From contig CM082591.2 of NCBI GenBank assembly GCA_040954595.2, positions 6,882,001 through 6,946,000 on the forward strand: a stretch of 64,000 nucleotides of DNA. Direction: 5' to 3'. The position numbers were made by a program, and so were the translations under genes. The first letter of the stretch is position 1. Each line of letters opens with the position of its first letter. Source of the DNA: Balanoglossus misakiensis. Lineage: Eukaryota; Hemichordata. The notes under the pieces were generated by a model that ran no database searches, was not told the DNA's origin, and was given only the letters and a program-made list of their open reading frames with translations. Shown in pieces: positions 50,077 to 62,073 of the stretch.

Positions 50077-50894
50077 TTATGTCTGCTTGTGGAATACTTT
50101 GATTTGGTCGCTGTAAGACTCTCCAACAGCAATTCTGTCACCGCTGACTGCAAGGAACCAGGGGAGTCTCACCTCACCTTCAAATAAGTGACAGATCCAC
50201 TCTCCATCAAATCTCCATTTCACAATCCTATCATTCCTCCGATCACACACAAACAAATTATCGTCATCATCGACGTCAATGCTGAATGGACGCCACAGCT
50301 GACCAGGACCCCAACCATACACACCAAATTGATACAAGAATTTCAATTCAGCATCAAAACACTTGATGCAGTGATTGCCACAGTCAGACACCATGATGAC
50401 ATTCTTACTGTTGACCACCACAGAGTATGGTAAACTGAATTGTGTTTGGCCATCACCTTCACCACCAACCTCTGCAACATACTGACCATCTTGGGTGTAC
50501 TTGAGTAGCCGATGACCTTTGACCTCAGTGACCAAAACAAATCCATTCAGTAGAGCGATGCCCCAGACATAGACGCCTGCAGGTAGAGTAATTATTCTAA
50601 GAATTTTATTGTTTTGATCACAAACAACAATTTGAGAATTTCCATCATCACTTATGAAGTAGATGTTGTCATGGGAGACAGCTACATCACATGGCTGGAA
50701 TGGCTTTGCAAACTGACCATCAAAACTTCCCAAGACTTTGTCACAGGTGTAATCTTGATTCAGTATCTGTATAACCCTGTTGCCTTGGTCACACACCACT
50801 AGTTTGTCACCATGGAACACCATACCTCTTGGGTCTTTAAACTTTCGCCCTGGCTTTGGACTTTGGCCATCCAGTGTCCTCACTGACCAGCGAC
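50077..50894 (-). CDS. Last exon, copy B: six-bladed NHL beta-propeller
   Basis: 818 nt after the acceptor tttcacctaatag, ending TAA. Six NHL blades align with copy A without indels. Substitutions are frequent on exposed positions (for example GGEGDGQTQFSLPYSVV for GGWGDGQTQFKGPFSVV, CDRRNDRIVKW for CDGGNARIVKW, AVGESYSDQIKVFH for AVRETSRDQIKVFY). Replacements look denser here than in the GT domain. Confidence 0.9.
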
Positions 50895-53800
50895 CTATTA
50901 GGTGAAACAGAGGGCAAAGGTCAAACATGCTGTATTGCAATGCATTAGGAATATGCTATCTAGAGTTAGTGTTTTATTGTTCATTTTAACAAGAGAAAAC
51001 ATATTACAAAAGAAACGAATCATTGCTATGACAACTGAACTACTAAGGGGTAGTTTTTCTACACAATGTTTACAGTGACAAATAACCATGGCAACCAGAG
51101 TAACCATGAGTTTCTTGAACTATTTCTTTTTCTCAGCAATATAGCTAGGAGGAAATTTCCTTTGTCTCTTTTTGATATTATAATATACATAAAAATTAAA
51201 AGACTATCTTATTTAACCATTCAATAGATATACTATCGTTGATGTTGCCATGGTAACACATTCAAAGAAATCAGTTCAAAAATAATCTTTTACTTGTAAC
51301 TTTTGACTCAGTAGACATTTCATAACAATTCTTGAACTGAGTTTCAGGGATAATTCTTTGGTCCATTATTTTTAGGAAAAAATGTATGATGGTAGCATTA
51401 TTGACTGGTAACCATGACAACTGAACCTCAATGTATTTTGTAAAACATTGGCAATGTGCTAAAGTTAGTGTTTTAATTTAACTTTAAACTTTTTTTACAA
51501 AATTAACAAGTTCAAGTATTGCCATGATATATTTGTACCAAAGTACTCTATATGTACACATTTTCCAATACCAAGTAACCATGGAAACTGGACAAAATGT
51601 TAATATCAGTTAATAATTCTATTTTTGAAAACAAGTAGCAGAAATATTACCTGAAATTATCACTTTATTTATGGTGTTTGTAACCCATAAAAAATGTTCC
51701 TATTCAACTGCTCAATGGATTTAGTGACAGTATTGTTGTCATGGTAACACATCCTAACATATCAGTACAGGAATAATCTTTGCCTTGTAATTTTGGAATT
51801 AGTAGGTCTTACATAAAAATTCTTGAACAATGTCTCAAGGATCATTGCCTACCTTATACTTGTAGCTTTTCAAACCAGGGCAACAAGACAAACATCAATT
51901 TCTGAAACAATTTCTATTGCTTTGCAATATAAAGAAAAAAGCTATCTGTCATTTTATTGACAGACTATTATAATACAAAGTATTTCTAACTTTATATACT
52001 ATCTGTAATGTTGTTGTGCCAAAGATTTTGTTTCTTTTTCCAGCCAACCAGAGATGGTCTGCTTTTCAGTAGTTGTCATATTGGTGAACAGAGAAGAATT
52101 ATCTACTCCTTAGCCGAGAGGGCTGGTACTTTCTTTGACCAGGTGAGTATTTTTGTGAATAAACCCTTGAGAAAATTATTGGTGTAAACCTTTCTAACTT
52201 TAAAGAATTTATTGGAAAGTAAAATGCATTGTTGTAAAATGCATTGCAGATGATCTGAGAGATGGAAAACCTGCAGTTACTTAGGATGAGTCATGATAAA
52301 TAGTCTGTCTCAACACCACTGGCTGTTCCAGATTGTCACTTGGATAAAAAATTGGTAAGTTCCTAATTTGAATTACCTTTTTTGATTATTTATAATCATA
52401 ACAAAATTAAAGTTTCTTGATATTGTGGAATATCTACATATGACAATTCCAAAGTCAAATGAAGAAATTGAATGATTGTAGCTAGTGGTTGAAATTGTAG
52501 AAATTGAGCATTTTCACCCTGGACCAGAGTTGTTTTATTTCTGGCCACTGTAACAAAGAGTGAACCTTTCACCCCTTTCTGTTGCATATGGATTCAACCA
52601 TACCAATCAAAACAGAGGGTTTGAAACACTGTTCTATTTTATGTTGCTTTATGCTGTCTGTGTCTGCCAATAATCAGCCTACTTGTACATTGGACATTTA
52701 CACACAAATTGGCTCATAGCTTTTCTTTTTTCTATTCTGGCACACCTTGATGCTCCATCAAATGCTCTTGCAGAATTGATCATAACAATCTCATCCACAT
52801 GATATTGATATTGAGTCAATATCTGCACGCATTTTGATGTTTCTAATTTACAGACAAAAGTATTCACCAATGACCAGACAGCCAATCTATTCTTGCAAAG
52901 AATACAAAGTTGAATTCAAAGATGACAAGGTTGGTATCTTCTGACGTTACTTTGTTTATGTTTGATCAAGTGAAAAGTTTCTTATAATGATTTTGAACTC
53001 TCTGAATTGTTGGTGACCAGACCTCTATTCTTATCTTGCCTCATACTTGTAAAAATTTGCGTTGTGATGTCAAGGTTTCTGGTAAGTGCCATAAATGTTA
53101 TGTCATCAAGTTTTCTTATATTATACATTTACACACAATGCAGTTTGGTAGTACCGGTAGAAGTCTGGCAACCAATGATTCAACATTTACTTGAAGTTTT
53201 GAATCAACTGATCCCTTATTATCAACACATGTATTCAACTTATTTTCCAACACTGAGAATGCACATACCTGTTTTAGAAGGTTTTGCTGAAACACTGGCT
53301 CCCTTTGTATCCTCAGATATCTCTTTACTTCCTGTAGTGGAGAGATGACTTAGACATTAATTTTACTTGAAGTTTTGAATCAACTGATCCCTTATTATCA
53401 GCACATGTATTCAACTGTTATTTTCTAACACTGAGATGAAATGCACATACCTGTTTCAGGAGATTCTGTTGAAACACTGGCTCCCTTTGTATTCTCAGAT
53501 ATCTCTTTACTTCCTGTAGTCCCTGAATCACCAGCAGTTTCTTTACTTCCACCAAAAAATCTCCTTATCTTGCTGATGACACCTTTGGATTGCTTTTCTT
53601 CTGCAAAAGAAAGTGATCAAACAATGAAAATATAGTATAATAATAATAATAATTTATTTATATAGCGTCAGTATCCACAAAAATTGTGATCAATGGCGCT
53701 AAAAGCAAAAATAACACTACAACACATGGCTAAAAAGCAGATTTAAAAAGTAAAGTTTTAACATTTGATTTAAAAACAGATAAGTCTGGTGCCTGGTGAA

Positions 53801-56800
53801 TGGTGAGTGGAAGATTATTCCAAAGAATTGGAGCAGCAACAGTAAAAGCATGATCACCATAACTCTTGGTGCATGATCGAACAGGGCAGAGTTTGAACTG
53901 ATCAGCTGACCTTAAATTGCGACACGGAACATATAGTTTGGTCATGTTAGAAAGATAGATTGGACCAAGTTTATGAATGGATTTAAAAATGAGAACTAAC
54001 ATCTTAAAAACAATACGCTGTGTAACAGGTAGCCAGTGCAACTGATACAAAATTGGAATGATGTGACAGGTGATTTTTGAACGAGTAACAATTCTAGCAG
54101 CAATATTCTGAACACGTTGAATACGGTTGGTTGAATACTTCGGGAGCCCAAATAAAAGTGAATTCGAGAAGTAATGAATGCATGAACTAATTGCTCTGTG
54201 GCAGATTGAGATAAATATTTGCGAATAAGCGCAATGCGACGTAAATGAAAAGTGGCAGAGCGGCAGATCTGTCCAATATGTGGCTTCATTGTCAGACAAG
54301 AGTCAAGGATCACTCCAAGGCTCTTAGCCTGACAATGGACGGGAATCAGAGCATCGCCAACACGAATTTCTGAAATCCCTCTAACAGACAGATCACCCGA
54401 AGTACCAGAGAAAATAACAAATTCAGTCTTATCATCGTTTAAGCACAAGAAGTTTTCAGACATCCAAAACCTAACATCAGATATACAAAGTTCAAGATTT
54501 GAAACAGTTCTTGCTGCGTTGTCTTTACTAAAAGACATATAAAGTGAAGAGTCATCTGCATAAAAACTATAAAGACAACCATGACTTTGAACTAATTCAC
54601 CTAATGGAGACGTGTACATATTGAAAAGTATGGGACCAAGAACTGATCCCTGTGGTACCCCAGTGTCGAGTGGATAGAAAGGTGATTGGGTGGAATTTAC
54701 AAGTACACACTGACTACGATAGTGCTGTCAATTAATCTGATTACGTTTGGCTGATATTTAATGGAATGATTTCTTATTTCTTATGGGATATCTCATTTTC
54801 CTCTGTCAAGAATATACCGGGTACTGCTTTCCAACATCAGATTGAATCATTTGGCCAACATTGAATGTTTACTCATCTCATTGGATATCTGTGACTGATT
54901 TTTCTCTATCAAGAATACTAGTATACTATACCATGCTTTCCAACATCAGATTGATGTAAATGTAGTTCCAACTTTCTAAGTTTGTTATTGACAGGTTTTA
55001 CTAGTGTACCTTTTTCCTTTGTCTTAAATTGTTTTGCTTTGGTTTTCTCAGTCTCAGTTCCATCTCCTTCCATCATCTTGGCCACAGCCTCAGTGTCTTC
55101 TTTTCCCATTGTCTCTGGTTGTGGATGTCTGGCTTTCTCTGCTCCTGTTTCTTCTGATGCCATCTCAGGTTGCATTGATGCTGGTTTCACAGGCTCATCT
55201 TCATCTTTTGTAGCCATGGTTACAGGTGATATGTCTCCTGTGTCATCTTTCTTGAGGGGCACATCAGATGGTCTGAGTTTGCCTACAAATATTTGAAATT
55301 AAATGGTAAGTACGGTACTTGGTTATAATTCTTACAACAATGAAACCTTTTTTATAATCTATATGAGCTGGAAGATTTTTCTTGATGCAGGAATAATGGA
55401 AGCAGATTTATATCAATCTCACCTTGTTCAGTTTCCAATTTTGCATCTTCCAGTTGAAGAGTTTTAGCAGTTTTCAGTTGCAGCTCAGTGTCAGATTGCT
55501 CATCCTGGATTTTGGATAATTTTGACTTCAGCTCAGTTATGGTTTGTTCTTGTTGCTCAAGTTTAGATTCCAACTCTTGGATGTGTCTAGGGTCTGATTC
55601 TCTCAATCTTTGCTTCAGGGAAATGACATCCATAAGTTGTGTTGAGGCTACTTTCTCAACACTTGCAAGTTTCTGTTTGTACTGCTCTTCTAAGAGTGAC
55701 TTTTCCTGAAGTGCTTCTTTCAACTGATTCTCTAGAATCATTTTCTCTGTCTGCAGTTTAGTGATTTCTCCAACTAGCTTTCTCTTATTCTCAACTGACT
55801 CAGTCTGCAGTTTAGTGTTTTCTTTAACTAGCTTTCTCTTATTCTCAACTGACTCAGTCTGCAGTTTAGTGATTTCTCCAACTAGCTTTCTCTTATTCTC
55901 AACTGACTCAGTCTGCAGTTTAGTGATTTCTCCAACTAGCTTTCTCTTATTCTCAACTGACTCAGTCACAATTTTGGACTTCTCTGTCAGGGCCCCATCC
56001 AACTGTTGTTTTAGTTCTTTGAGCTGATTTGCACTAGCTTCAAAGGGCAGTAAGCTTTTTGCTTGTAAGCTGATAGACTCTGCTGGTATGGGATGAATTG
56101 GTATGCCATGTAGTGTGATTTCTTCTTCCAATTCTGAAATGGGGAATGTAGATAAATTTTATTGATATCAAGTAACCTTGGACATGTATTAAGTTCCATA
56201 ATTATCACACATAGAGAATGATAATGTTGCTAAACTATTATAAAGTTTCATTCATGTTGCACAGTGAATAGCTGTGTATGTTCCTATTTACTTTTTGTTA
56301 CAAAGTGCATCAAACATACTTCCCTTTGTAAAGCAAATGTGCTGTTTGCATCATATTTATGAATTACCTGAGTCACTAAAATCCATCCTTTCTGTGTCAG
56401 TCATTAGGTACCTTCTAACACCCAGTAACTCTAACACTTGAGGTCTGTGAGATAGGATATGCTGAACTTTCTCGGTCATTTTCACTGTAAGTTGTATGAT
56501 GTCATACTGTCTTCCTTTCTGTCTTTTATACTGCTCACTGTTGAGTATCAGAGGTGCATATTTGTCAGCTGACTTCTGGATTTCTTGTGTCGGATCAATC
56601 TCAAGGAACAACAACTTGGATAATATCCCACCTGCAAAATACACACAAAATCAGGTTTTAAGTCTTGGCACATGAAGCATCAAATTAAGCTGGTTATGAA
56701 GAAAGAATAAGTGGTTCACGGTGTTGAATGTAAAATATAACCCATAACCAGATATCACGGCCACAACAAAATCCTTCCTACATCATCCCTCAGATAAAAA

Positions 56801-59800
56801 AATGTCAGGACATTATAGTGCAAGTGTACACTGACAAGTCAAATATGTGTGTAATTGTCAAGAGAAAAATTTGAATAACTGTTAAGAAACCATTCATGTC
56901 AGTAATTATTTACGATTGCATTTGAAATATCATGCCCAATCTCTGAGCATTTGAAAGACTGAAATGTTGAAGACCAAAATCCAATGTTGAAGACAAAAAT
57001 CCATTCTAATCTGTGAATATTTATGAAGCCTTATGTGCAGTGTGTGCACATATCCCCCACTGTGTATATAAGGGACCGTTCAGTTTTTACGGCCGGGGGG
57101 GGGGGGGGGTTTACTTAAATTTTGAAGTCCAAAAGGGGGGGTCATCTGTTTTTTTTAAACGTTTAGGGGGGGGGTCACATATTTTTGCCACCGAAGTTTT
57201 ACTTTTGAGTCCACAAAATTGCAGTTTCGCGCCCTTTATTTTACAAAATTTTCTAATGTGGGAGGGGGACACCCTCCCACATTAGGGGGACACCAACCCC
57301 CTCCATTCTCCCTTACATTGCATTTATTCGCTGGTTTGTCTAGTGTACCAGGGCAGACTTCTTCCCACCCTACCCCGATGCTTCTTTTGAGTGGAGTGGC
57401 AAAATTAAAATTTGTCCTCCCTAACATTAAGTTAATTTGCTTTTGAGTTCATTAAAATGCAACTTTGAGCATTGTATTTTACCAAATTTTCGTATGTGGG
57501 AGGGGGACACCCCCTCCCACGCCCACCCCCGCCACTTTTCTTGTTTTACCGATTCTAGCAACTATTGTATTGACTTGTCATTTTATTTTGTTCATAGATT
57601 TCTTTATTGCAACGATATACTATTATATACTTCAATTACTTTTAAGAAATGTATAATTGAGGTGTGAGGAGCCTCATTCCCTTTATTTGATACAGTGTAC
57701 ATAGGATCAGGACGGCGAATGTTTTCGGCGTGGGGGGGGGTCATCATATTTTTGGGTCTGTCAAAGGGGGGGGGGTCATCATTTTTTGGTGCTGGGTGAA
57801 GGGGGGGGGTCAGCCTGATTTTGAGAACCGATGACACAAACTTGCCGCCCCCCCCCCCCCAGCCGTAAAAACTGAACGGTCCCTAAGTGTTCGTTTGAAA
57901 ATTGTGGTCAGTGTGTTCTAAGCAAAATATATGCCCAAGTTATCTGATCACAGCTGGACCAGAAAGTCAAAAGATGAACAAATGTGGACTAGAGTACGTA
58001 CCAAATGTTTCCAGTACTTGACTATTATTTATATTAAATTACTCACTTTGTTTCAGGTCAGTCTGTTCAATATCAACATATTTTTCTATAACCTCCCGTT
58101 GCAAAGTTAGGTGTGTTCTGTCAACCTGAAATTGGAAGTTATGCTGCATAAAAGGCTTTATCCTTTTACCGGATACATTATGAAGTGCATAAATTCATCA
58201 TGCATCTATCACTGTCATATTTTTTAGCACTCACAATAAATTGACCTGTGTAGTCAACATGACTCTGGAAGACAATAATCATCCAAGAGCAGCTTGGCTT
58301 GCAGTGTGGCACTTTAAGGGTTAAAATTACAAAGCATACCTCGGCCAGTATCTCATTGACATATTCATCGTCTACGCTGTCGTTACATACCACTGGTCCT
58401 ATTCCTCCACCATCTCCTGAAAGATAATAAATAAAACATTTTTTCTAGGAAATCATATCTGTTACTGTTACAACAATTACGTATACACACAGAAGTCATT
58501 CAAAATTTAAGTTATCCTATTTCATCTATATGTCAAACAAGTTACATGTACATTGAGTAGAAATGTTGATATGAAATCTTTGTCAAATTGCAACCAATTT
58601 TTTCTGGTTTAATCAATAATCTGAGAGTTTTATGATAGCCCTATCTGATAAACAAAACTTACTGTTCAGAAAGAATAGTTCCAGTTCATCAAACCTGGCT
58701 TGGTCATATGTAGCTATCAACTGTAGTGGAATTCCAGCTGTGTTGGCCTCTGTCATTTCATCTGTCATCAAGATTGGTTCTAATGCCGTGGCTAAACTTC
58801 TTGAATCTTCAAGACAGCTTCCCCGCAATCTGTAGAGATTGTAAAGTCTACGCATGTTGGCTGTGATTTGCAGAGACTCTGATTTCATACTGGTTATTTC
58901 CACTTCACCCAAATTCTCAGTGCAGACTTTCTTGACTTTCTCAGTGTCATCACTGTTGGATACGACATCAGATGCTCTTCTCTTCAACTGTTTATTGCAG
59001 TTGTTCCAAGCTGTAGATGCTGCCTGTTGCCTTTCCTCATTCTGGCCCTCATTTTCTGCTAGATGTTGCTGATAGGCAGTTTCATCCAGTTGGACATGGA
59101 TTGCAATTTTTGTGTCAGTGGGATTATCTATGGATGATGACAGGTAGAACAACAATTATGTCAGAGACAATAATGACAATAAATTACATACATGCACCAA
59201 ATGAATCTGAATTCCTGTTTGGTATGAGCATGGCCTAATCAAAACCGATCACTTGGTGATAGTTTTTTTTTTTAGCTAAGGAGACAAGCAGTTCAGATCA
59301 GTGTCTAAATTAATGTTGTGATAATTCAAACATGATTAGTAAGTTACATAAGCCACGATTGGGTTGGGGGAGAATTAATCTACCGTACTAGTGGGAGAAC
59401 CATGGATTGAAAATTGCTCCTTTAAGAAATGCAGGCACACTGACTAGCCTTGCAGGTCAAAAACCATTAAAACCACATGATTGCATCCCAAACAAAAACC
59501 TTGAGGGCAAAATATTTAAAATGTCCCATACCTGCAGGATTTATATCCTTGCCACATGGGTCAACTCTGTCTTCCTGTTCCCTTATTTCGTCTGGTGTCA
59601 ACAAACTGCTGAATTTGGCGTAACACTTGTTGACATCTTCACACTCCATGAGAGCCTTCTTCAGCTCCTTAGCTTCTTCAAAAGCTGACCTGGTGTTCTT
59701 GACACTCCATATTATCTTCTCTGAAATCTTATCAGATGAGTGTGACACTACAAATCTGTCTGCGTGGTATGGAAAGTATTTCTTGACTAACTTTCCAAGC

Positions 59801-62073
59801 TGGGAATATTCATCAGGATAGGTTGGTAGTCCAACTGCTATAGATTCTAAACCGCTATACGGATAGTCCTTGTAGACAGAGACAGGAAGACAACTGTGAG
59901 ATTGATGCACTGATATCATTAAGGTCTTTTCTGAGTATTCTGGGTGAGGATATGCCATTACATGATTGCTGTTCATCTGCTGTAGAATATGCTTCAGTTC
60001 AGCCTCACCTGCTCCCCGTATTGACCAATTCAGAAGTTTGTTGTGAAAGTCTTTCACCAGGTTTGCTGCACTTCCAATAGCAGCTGCTATTGTCTCACAT
60101 CTGTCCAAGGCTTCTTGTGTATCAATCTGCCCGTATGTCAGTATGCTGTGAGTAGTCACTCCATCTAGGAACGTTGGGTCTTTTCTGAAAAAGACTTCAG
60201 CAGGTCTGGGAAAAATCTCTTCATGAGGGATCATGTGTAGTTCCCTGCCATTAAAGGTAGCCCGGTATTCGTTCTTGAAATGCTCATACATACTTGGACC
60301 AATAGAAAATATGATGTCAGCTTCACTGGCCAGCTTCAGCATAATTTCACTAAACTTCCCTTTTGGTTGTTTCAACAGACAGTTGCCTTCTTCATAGGCA
60401 TGGTTGATCATCACTAGTTCTGCATCAGGAAACAATTTTTTTCTGATATTTGCAGCAGCAAATCCAGTCCTCGGAGCATAACCAACAACATATTTGATGT
60501 TTTGTAGCTGTCTGAGGTGAGGGTAGTAGGTTTCATGATATTTCGTCAACCATTTTAAATGTGGCTGATCTTCTTCTGGCTCTGCAGTTCTGTCTTCTTC
60601 TTGTTGTTGTGCTGGAATCAATTTAACCCGACACTTGGCAGCATCTGCCTTCTGGTCATCACTGACTTTGACACCAACAAATGTGGAGTAGGCGTTAACA
60701 GGTGTTTCTTCTTTGACTTTTCTTGCACAGAAATCTTGTACGAGAGTTCTGTGAAACCCAGTCAAGCCACAATCTTCTTTGTTCCAGTCGTCATACACAA
60801 ATAATACTCCAGGAGGTGGATCTGGAAGATGGAGTTGATGAAGTTTGGCTTCAGGGAAGAGACTTTCGTGGATTGCTTTGGCTGCATTCTGTGTCTTTGG
60901 AGAATATCCGACTACATGTTGGATGTTTGTCAGTTCCTTCAGTCTAGGGAAGTATGTACCATGGTTAACAAGCCAGTGTACTCCAGGGGGGTCTTCATGA
61001 GGATCCATCCTCTTGTCTCTTACAGCTGAGATCAAAGTAGCACCAACACTCTCTGCATCTTTCTTTTGTTCTTCACTCACTTCAACTTCAAGGGTAGTAC
61101 AGTTGAATTCAGAAACTTCATCTGGCTTCAGTTTTGCTTCCCGAAATTCAGTGACAAGTTTGTTAGTTGGTGTTGTCTGATCTTCTGATTCTGTCAGCCA
61201 GGTTTGCATGACCATTAATGCTGCCACAGGTGGTGGATTGGGAAGTTGGAGTTGGTGAAGTTTGGCTTCAGGGAAGAGACTTTCTTGAATTGCTTTGGCT
61301 GCATTGTGTGTCTGTGGAGAATATCCGACTACATGTTGGATGTTTTTCAGTTCCTTCAGTCCTGGGAAGTGGATACTGTGGCTGGCAAACCAGTGTACTC
61401 CAGGGGGGTCTTCAGAAGGATTCAACCTCTCGTCTCTTATAGCTGGGATCAAAGTAACATCAACACTCTCTGCATCTTTCTCTTGTTCTTCACTAACTTC
61501 AACTTCAAGTGTAGTACAGTACGATTGAGAAACTTTCTCTGACTTCAGGGTTTCTTCTCGAAATTTTGTGACAAGCTGATGAGTTGGTGTTGTTGTCTGA
61601 TCTTCTGATTCTGTCTGCCAGGTTTGCATGACCATTAATGCTGCCACAGGTGGTGGATTGGGAAGTTGGAGTTGATGAAGTTTGGCTTCAGGGAAGAGAC
61701 TTTCTTGAATTACTTTGGCTGCATTGTGTGTCTGTGGAGAATATCCGACTACATGTTGGATGTTTTTAAGTTCTTTCAGCTTTGGGAAGTGGATACTGTG
61801 GCTGGCAAACCAGTGTACTCCAGGGGGGTCTTCATGAGGATCCAACCTCTTGTCTCTTACAGCTGGGATCAAAGTAGCATCAACACTCTCTGCATCTTTC
61901 TCTTGTTCTTCACTAACTTCAACTTCAAGGGTAGTACAGAGGAATTCAGAAACATTCTCAGACTGGAGTGTGTGTTTTTTTAGATGTTTGATTATAGCTT
62001 GAGTTGGTTGGGAGGTTTTTGCCTCCTTGTCCCATGATTTCAATACAACCAGTGCTGCAGATGGTTCTGACAT
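50077..62073 (-). CDS. GT-B repeat / coiled-coil / NHL modular protein, copy B
   Basis: Gene model: 62073-59532, 59127-58663, 58416-58340, 58125-58047, 56631-56368, 56133-55423, 55282-55010, 53600-53451, 53331-53269 and 50894-50077. All junctions are GT-AG with compatible phases. The total is 5,442 nt, a whole number of codons (1,813 aa). Same order as copy A, but with three degenerate GT lobes before the full GT-B-like domain, four 18-aa coiled-coil repeats instead of six, and two extra linker exons (55010-55282, 53451-53600). No stop or frameshift is seen in any exon. An L2-like LINE sits in the intron between the two extra exons and a MITE in the intron between exons 4 and 5. Likely cytosolic; the role is unknown. 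Confidence 0.75.
50895..53268. other. Large intron before the NHL exon, copy B
   Basis: Matches 15036-17452 with small indels. It contains the same diverged tandem repeat of about 490 bp and the plus-strand exon-like segment at 52044-52142. No minus-strand exon seen. Confidence 0.5.
52044..52142 (+). other. Possible plus-strand exon (open in copy B)
   Basis: 99 nt between tttctttttccag and gtgagt, open in phase 0: PTRDGLLFSSCHIGEQRRII then YSLAERAGTFFDQ. Possible further antisense exons follow (atttacag at 52853 with a short frame). The family is not recognised. Copy A is broken at this exon, so it may be a relic. Confidence 0.35.
53269..53331 (-). CDS. Linker mini-exon 9, copy B
   Basis: 63 nt, phase 1 to 1, between ctctccactacag and AACAG/gtatgt. 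It encodes GSKEISEDTKGASVSAKPSK T. It is the counterpart of 17453-17515. Confidence 0.65.
53451..53600 (-). CDS. Exon 8, copy B: linker with mini-exon-like end
   Basis: 150 nt, phase 1 to 1, between tttcttttgcag and AACAG/gtatgt. It encodes EEKQSKGVISKIRRFFGGSK, then GSKEISENTKGASVSTESPE T. The last third is homologous to the 63-nt mini-exons, so this exon and the mini-exons arose by internal duplication. Confidence 0.65.
53636..54727 (-). mobile_element. 5'-truncated L2/CR1-like LINE, only in copy B
   Basis: Minus-strand RT fragment with TGVPQGSVLGPILF (near 54620-54660), the catalytic YADD (54551-54562), LNDDKTEFVIFSG and KSLGVILDS. After a frameshift near 54175 it has LHWLPVTQRIVFKMLVLIFK and YGDHAFTVAAPILWNNLPL. 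The 3' end is GCGCTATATAAATAAA plus an (ATT)n tail (53636-53660), typical of L2-type elements. It inserted in the intron between exons 7 and 8. It is dead: truncated and frameshifted. Confidence 0.85.
55010..55282 (-). CDS. Exon 7, copy B only: acidic/Lys-rich linker
   Basis: 273 nt, phase 1 to 1, between caaatatttgtag and AAAAAG/gtacac. It encodes a disordered, charged segment (VPLKKDDTGDISPVTMATKD, KPASMQPEMASEETGAEKAR, EGDGTETEKTKAKQFKTKEK). Copy A jumps from acattaatttt directly to acaaatatttg, so the exon and its surroundings are deleted there. Confidence 0.6.
55423..56133 (-). CDS. Exon 6, copy B: coiled coil with four 18-residue repeats
   Basis: 711 nt, phase 1 to 1. It is 111 nt shorter than copy A: two fewer 54-bp repeats plus one codon. 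One repeat is altered to KLVKENT. The C-terminal heptad region is conserved. Confidence 0.8.
56368..56631 (-). CDS. Exon 5, copy B
   Basis: 264 nt, phase 1 to 1, helical segment matching 18943-19206 with a few substitutions (for example SEQYKRQKGRQYD). Confidence 0.75.
57072..57883. mobile_element. PIF/Harbinger-like MITE, only in copy B
   Basis: 812 bp with 22-bp inverted ends (GGGACCGTTCAGTTTTTACG plus GC), flanked by TAA at 57069-57071 and 57884-57886. Copy A has the uninterrupted site gtatataagtgttcg near 19640. The interior has poly-G/poly-C runs and an 85-bp direct repeat (57199-57290 and 57440-57525, sharing tgtgggagggggacacc). No transposase. Small open frames inside are not genes. 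Confidence 0.85.
58047..58125 (-). CDS. Exon 4, copy B
   Basis: 79 nt, phase 0 to 1. It encodes VDRTHLTLQREVIEKYVDIE plus QTDLKQ, with one Thr to Ile change from copy A. Confidence 0.7.
58340..58416 (-). CDS. Exon 3, copy B
   Basis: 77 nt, phase 1 to 0, encoding the same RDGGGIGPVVCNDSVDDEYV plus NEILAE as copy A. Confidence 0.7.
58663..59127 (-). CDS. Exon 2, copy B
   Basis: 465 nt, phase 1 to 1, same splice sites as 20498-20962. Substitutions cluster in the charged first half (DETAYQQHLAENEG). The second half (SLQITANMRRLYNLYRLRGS, PLQLIATYDQARFDELELFF) is unchanged apart from LAKALEP to LATALEP. Confidence 0.7.
59532..62073 (-). CDS. Exon 1, copy B: three degenerate GT lobes plus a full GT-B domain
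   Basis: ATG at 62073 (MSEPSAALVVLKSW), with the same upstream acceptor as copy A (intron end at 62084). The donor is GCAG/gtatgg, phase 1. Lobe repeats lie at about aa 5-142, 143-281 and 282-420, then the full domain to aa 847. The extra 414 bp (138 aa) relative to copy A is one whole lobe. Lobes 1 and 2 share the VHWFASHSIHFP variant, suggesting local duplication or conversion. The C-lobe motif YSGLESIAVGLPTYPDE is unchanged. Confidence 0.75.

Noticed and set aside
57013-57837. Several 60-90 aa ORFs
   Set aside because: They lie in the G/C-homopolymer interior or ends of a MITE and match no protein pattern.
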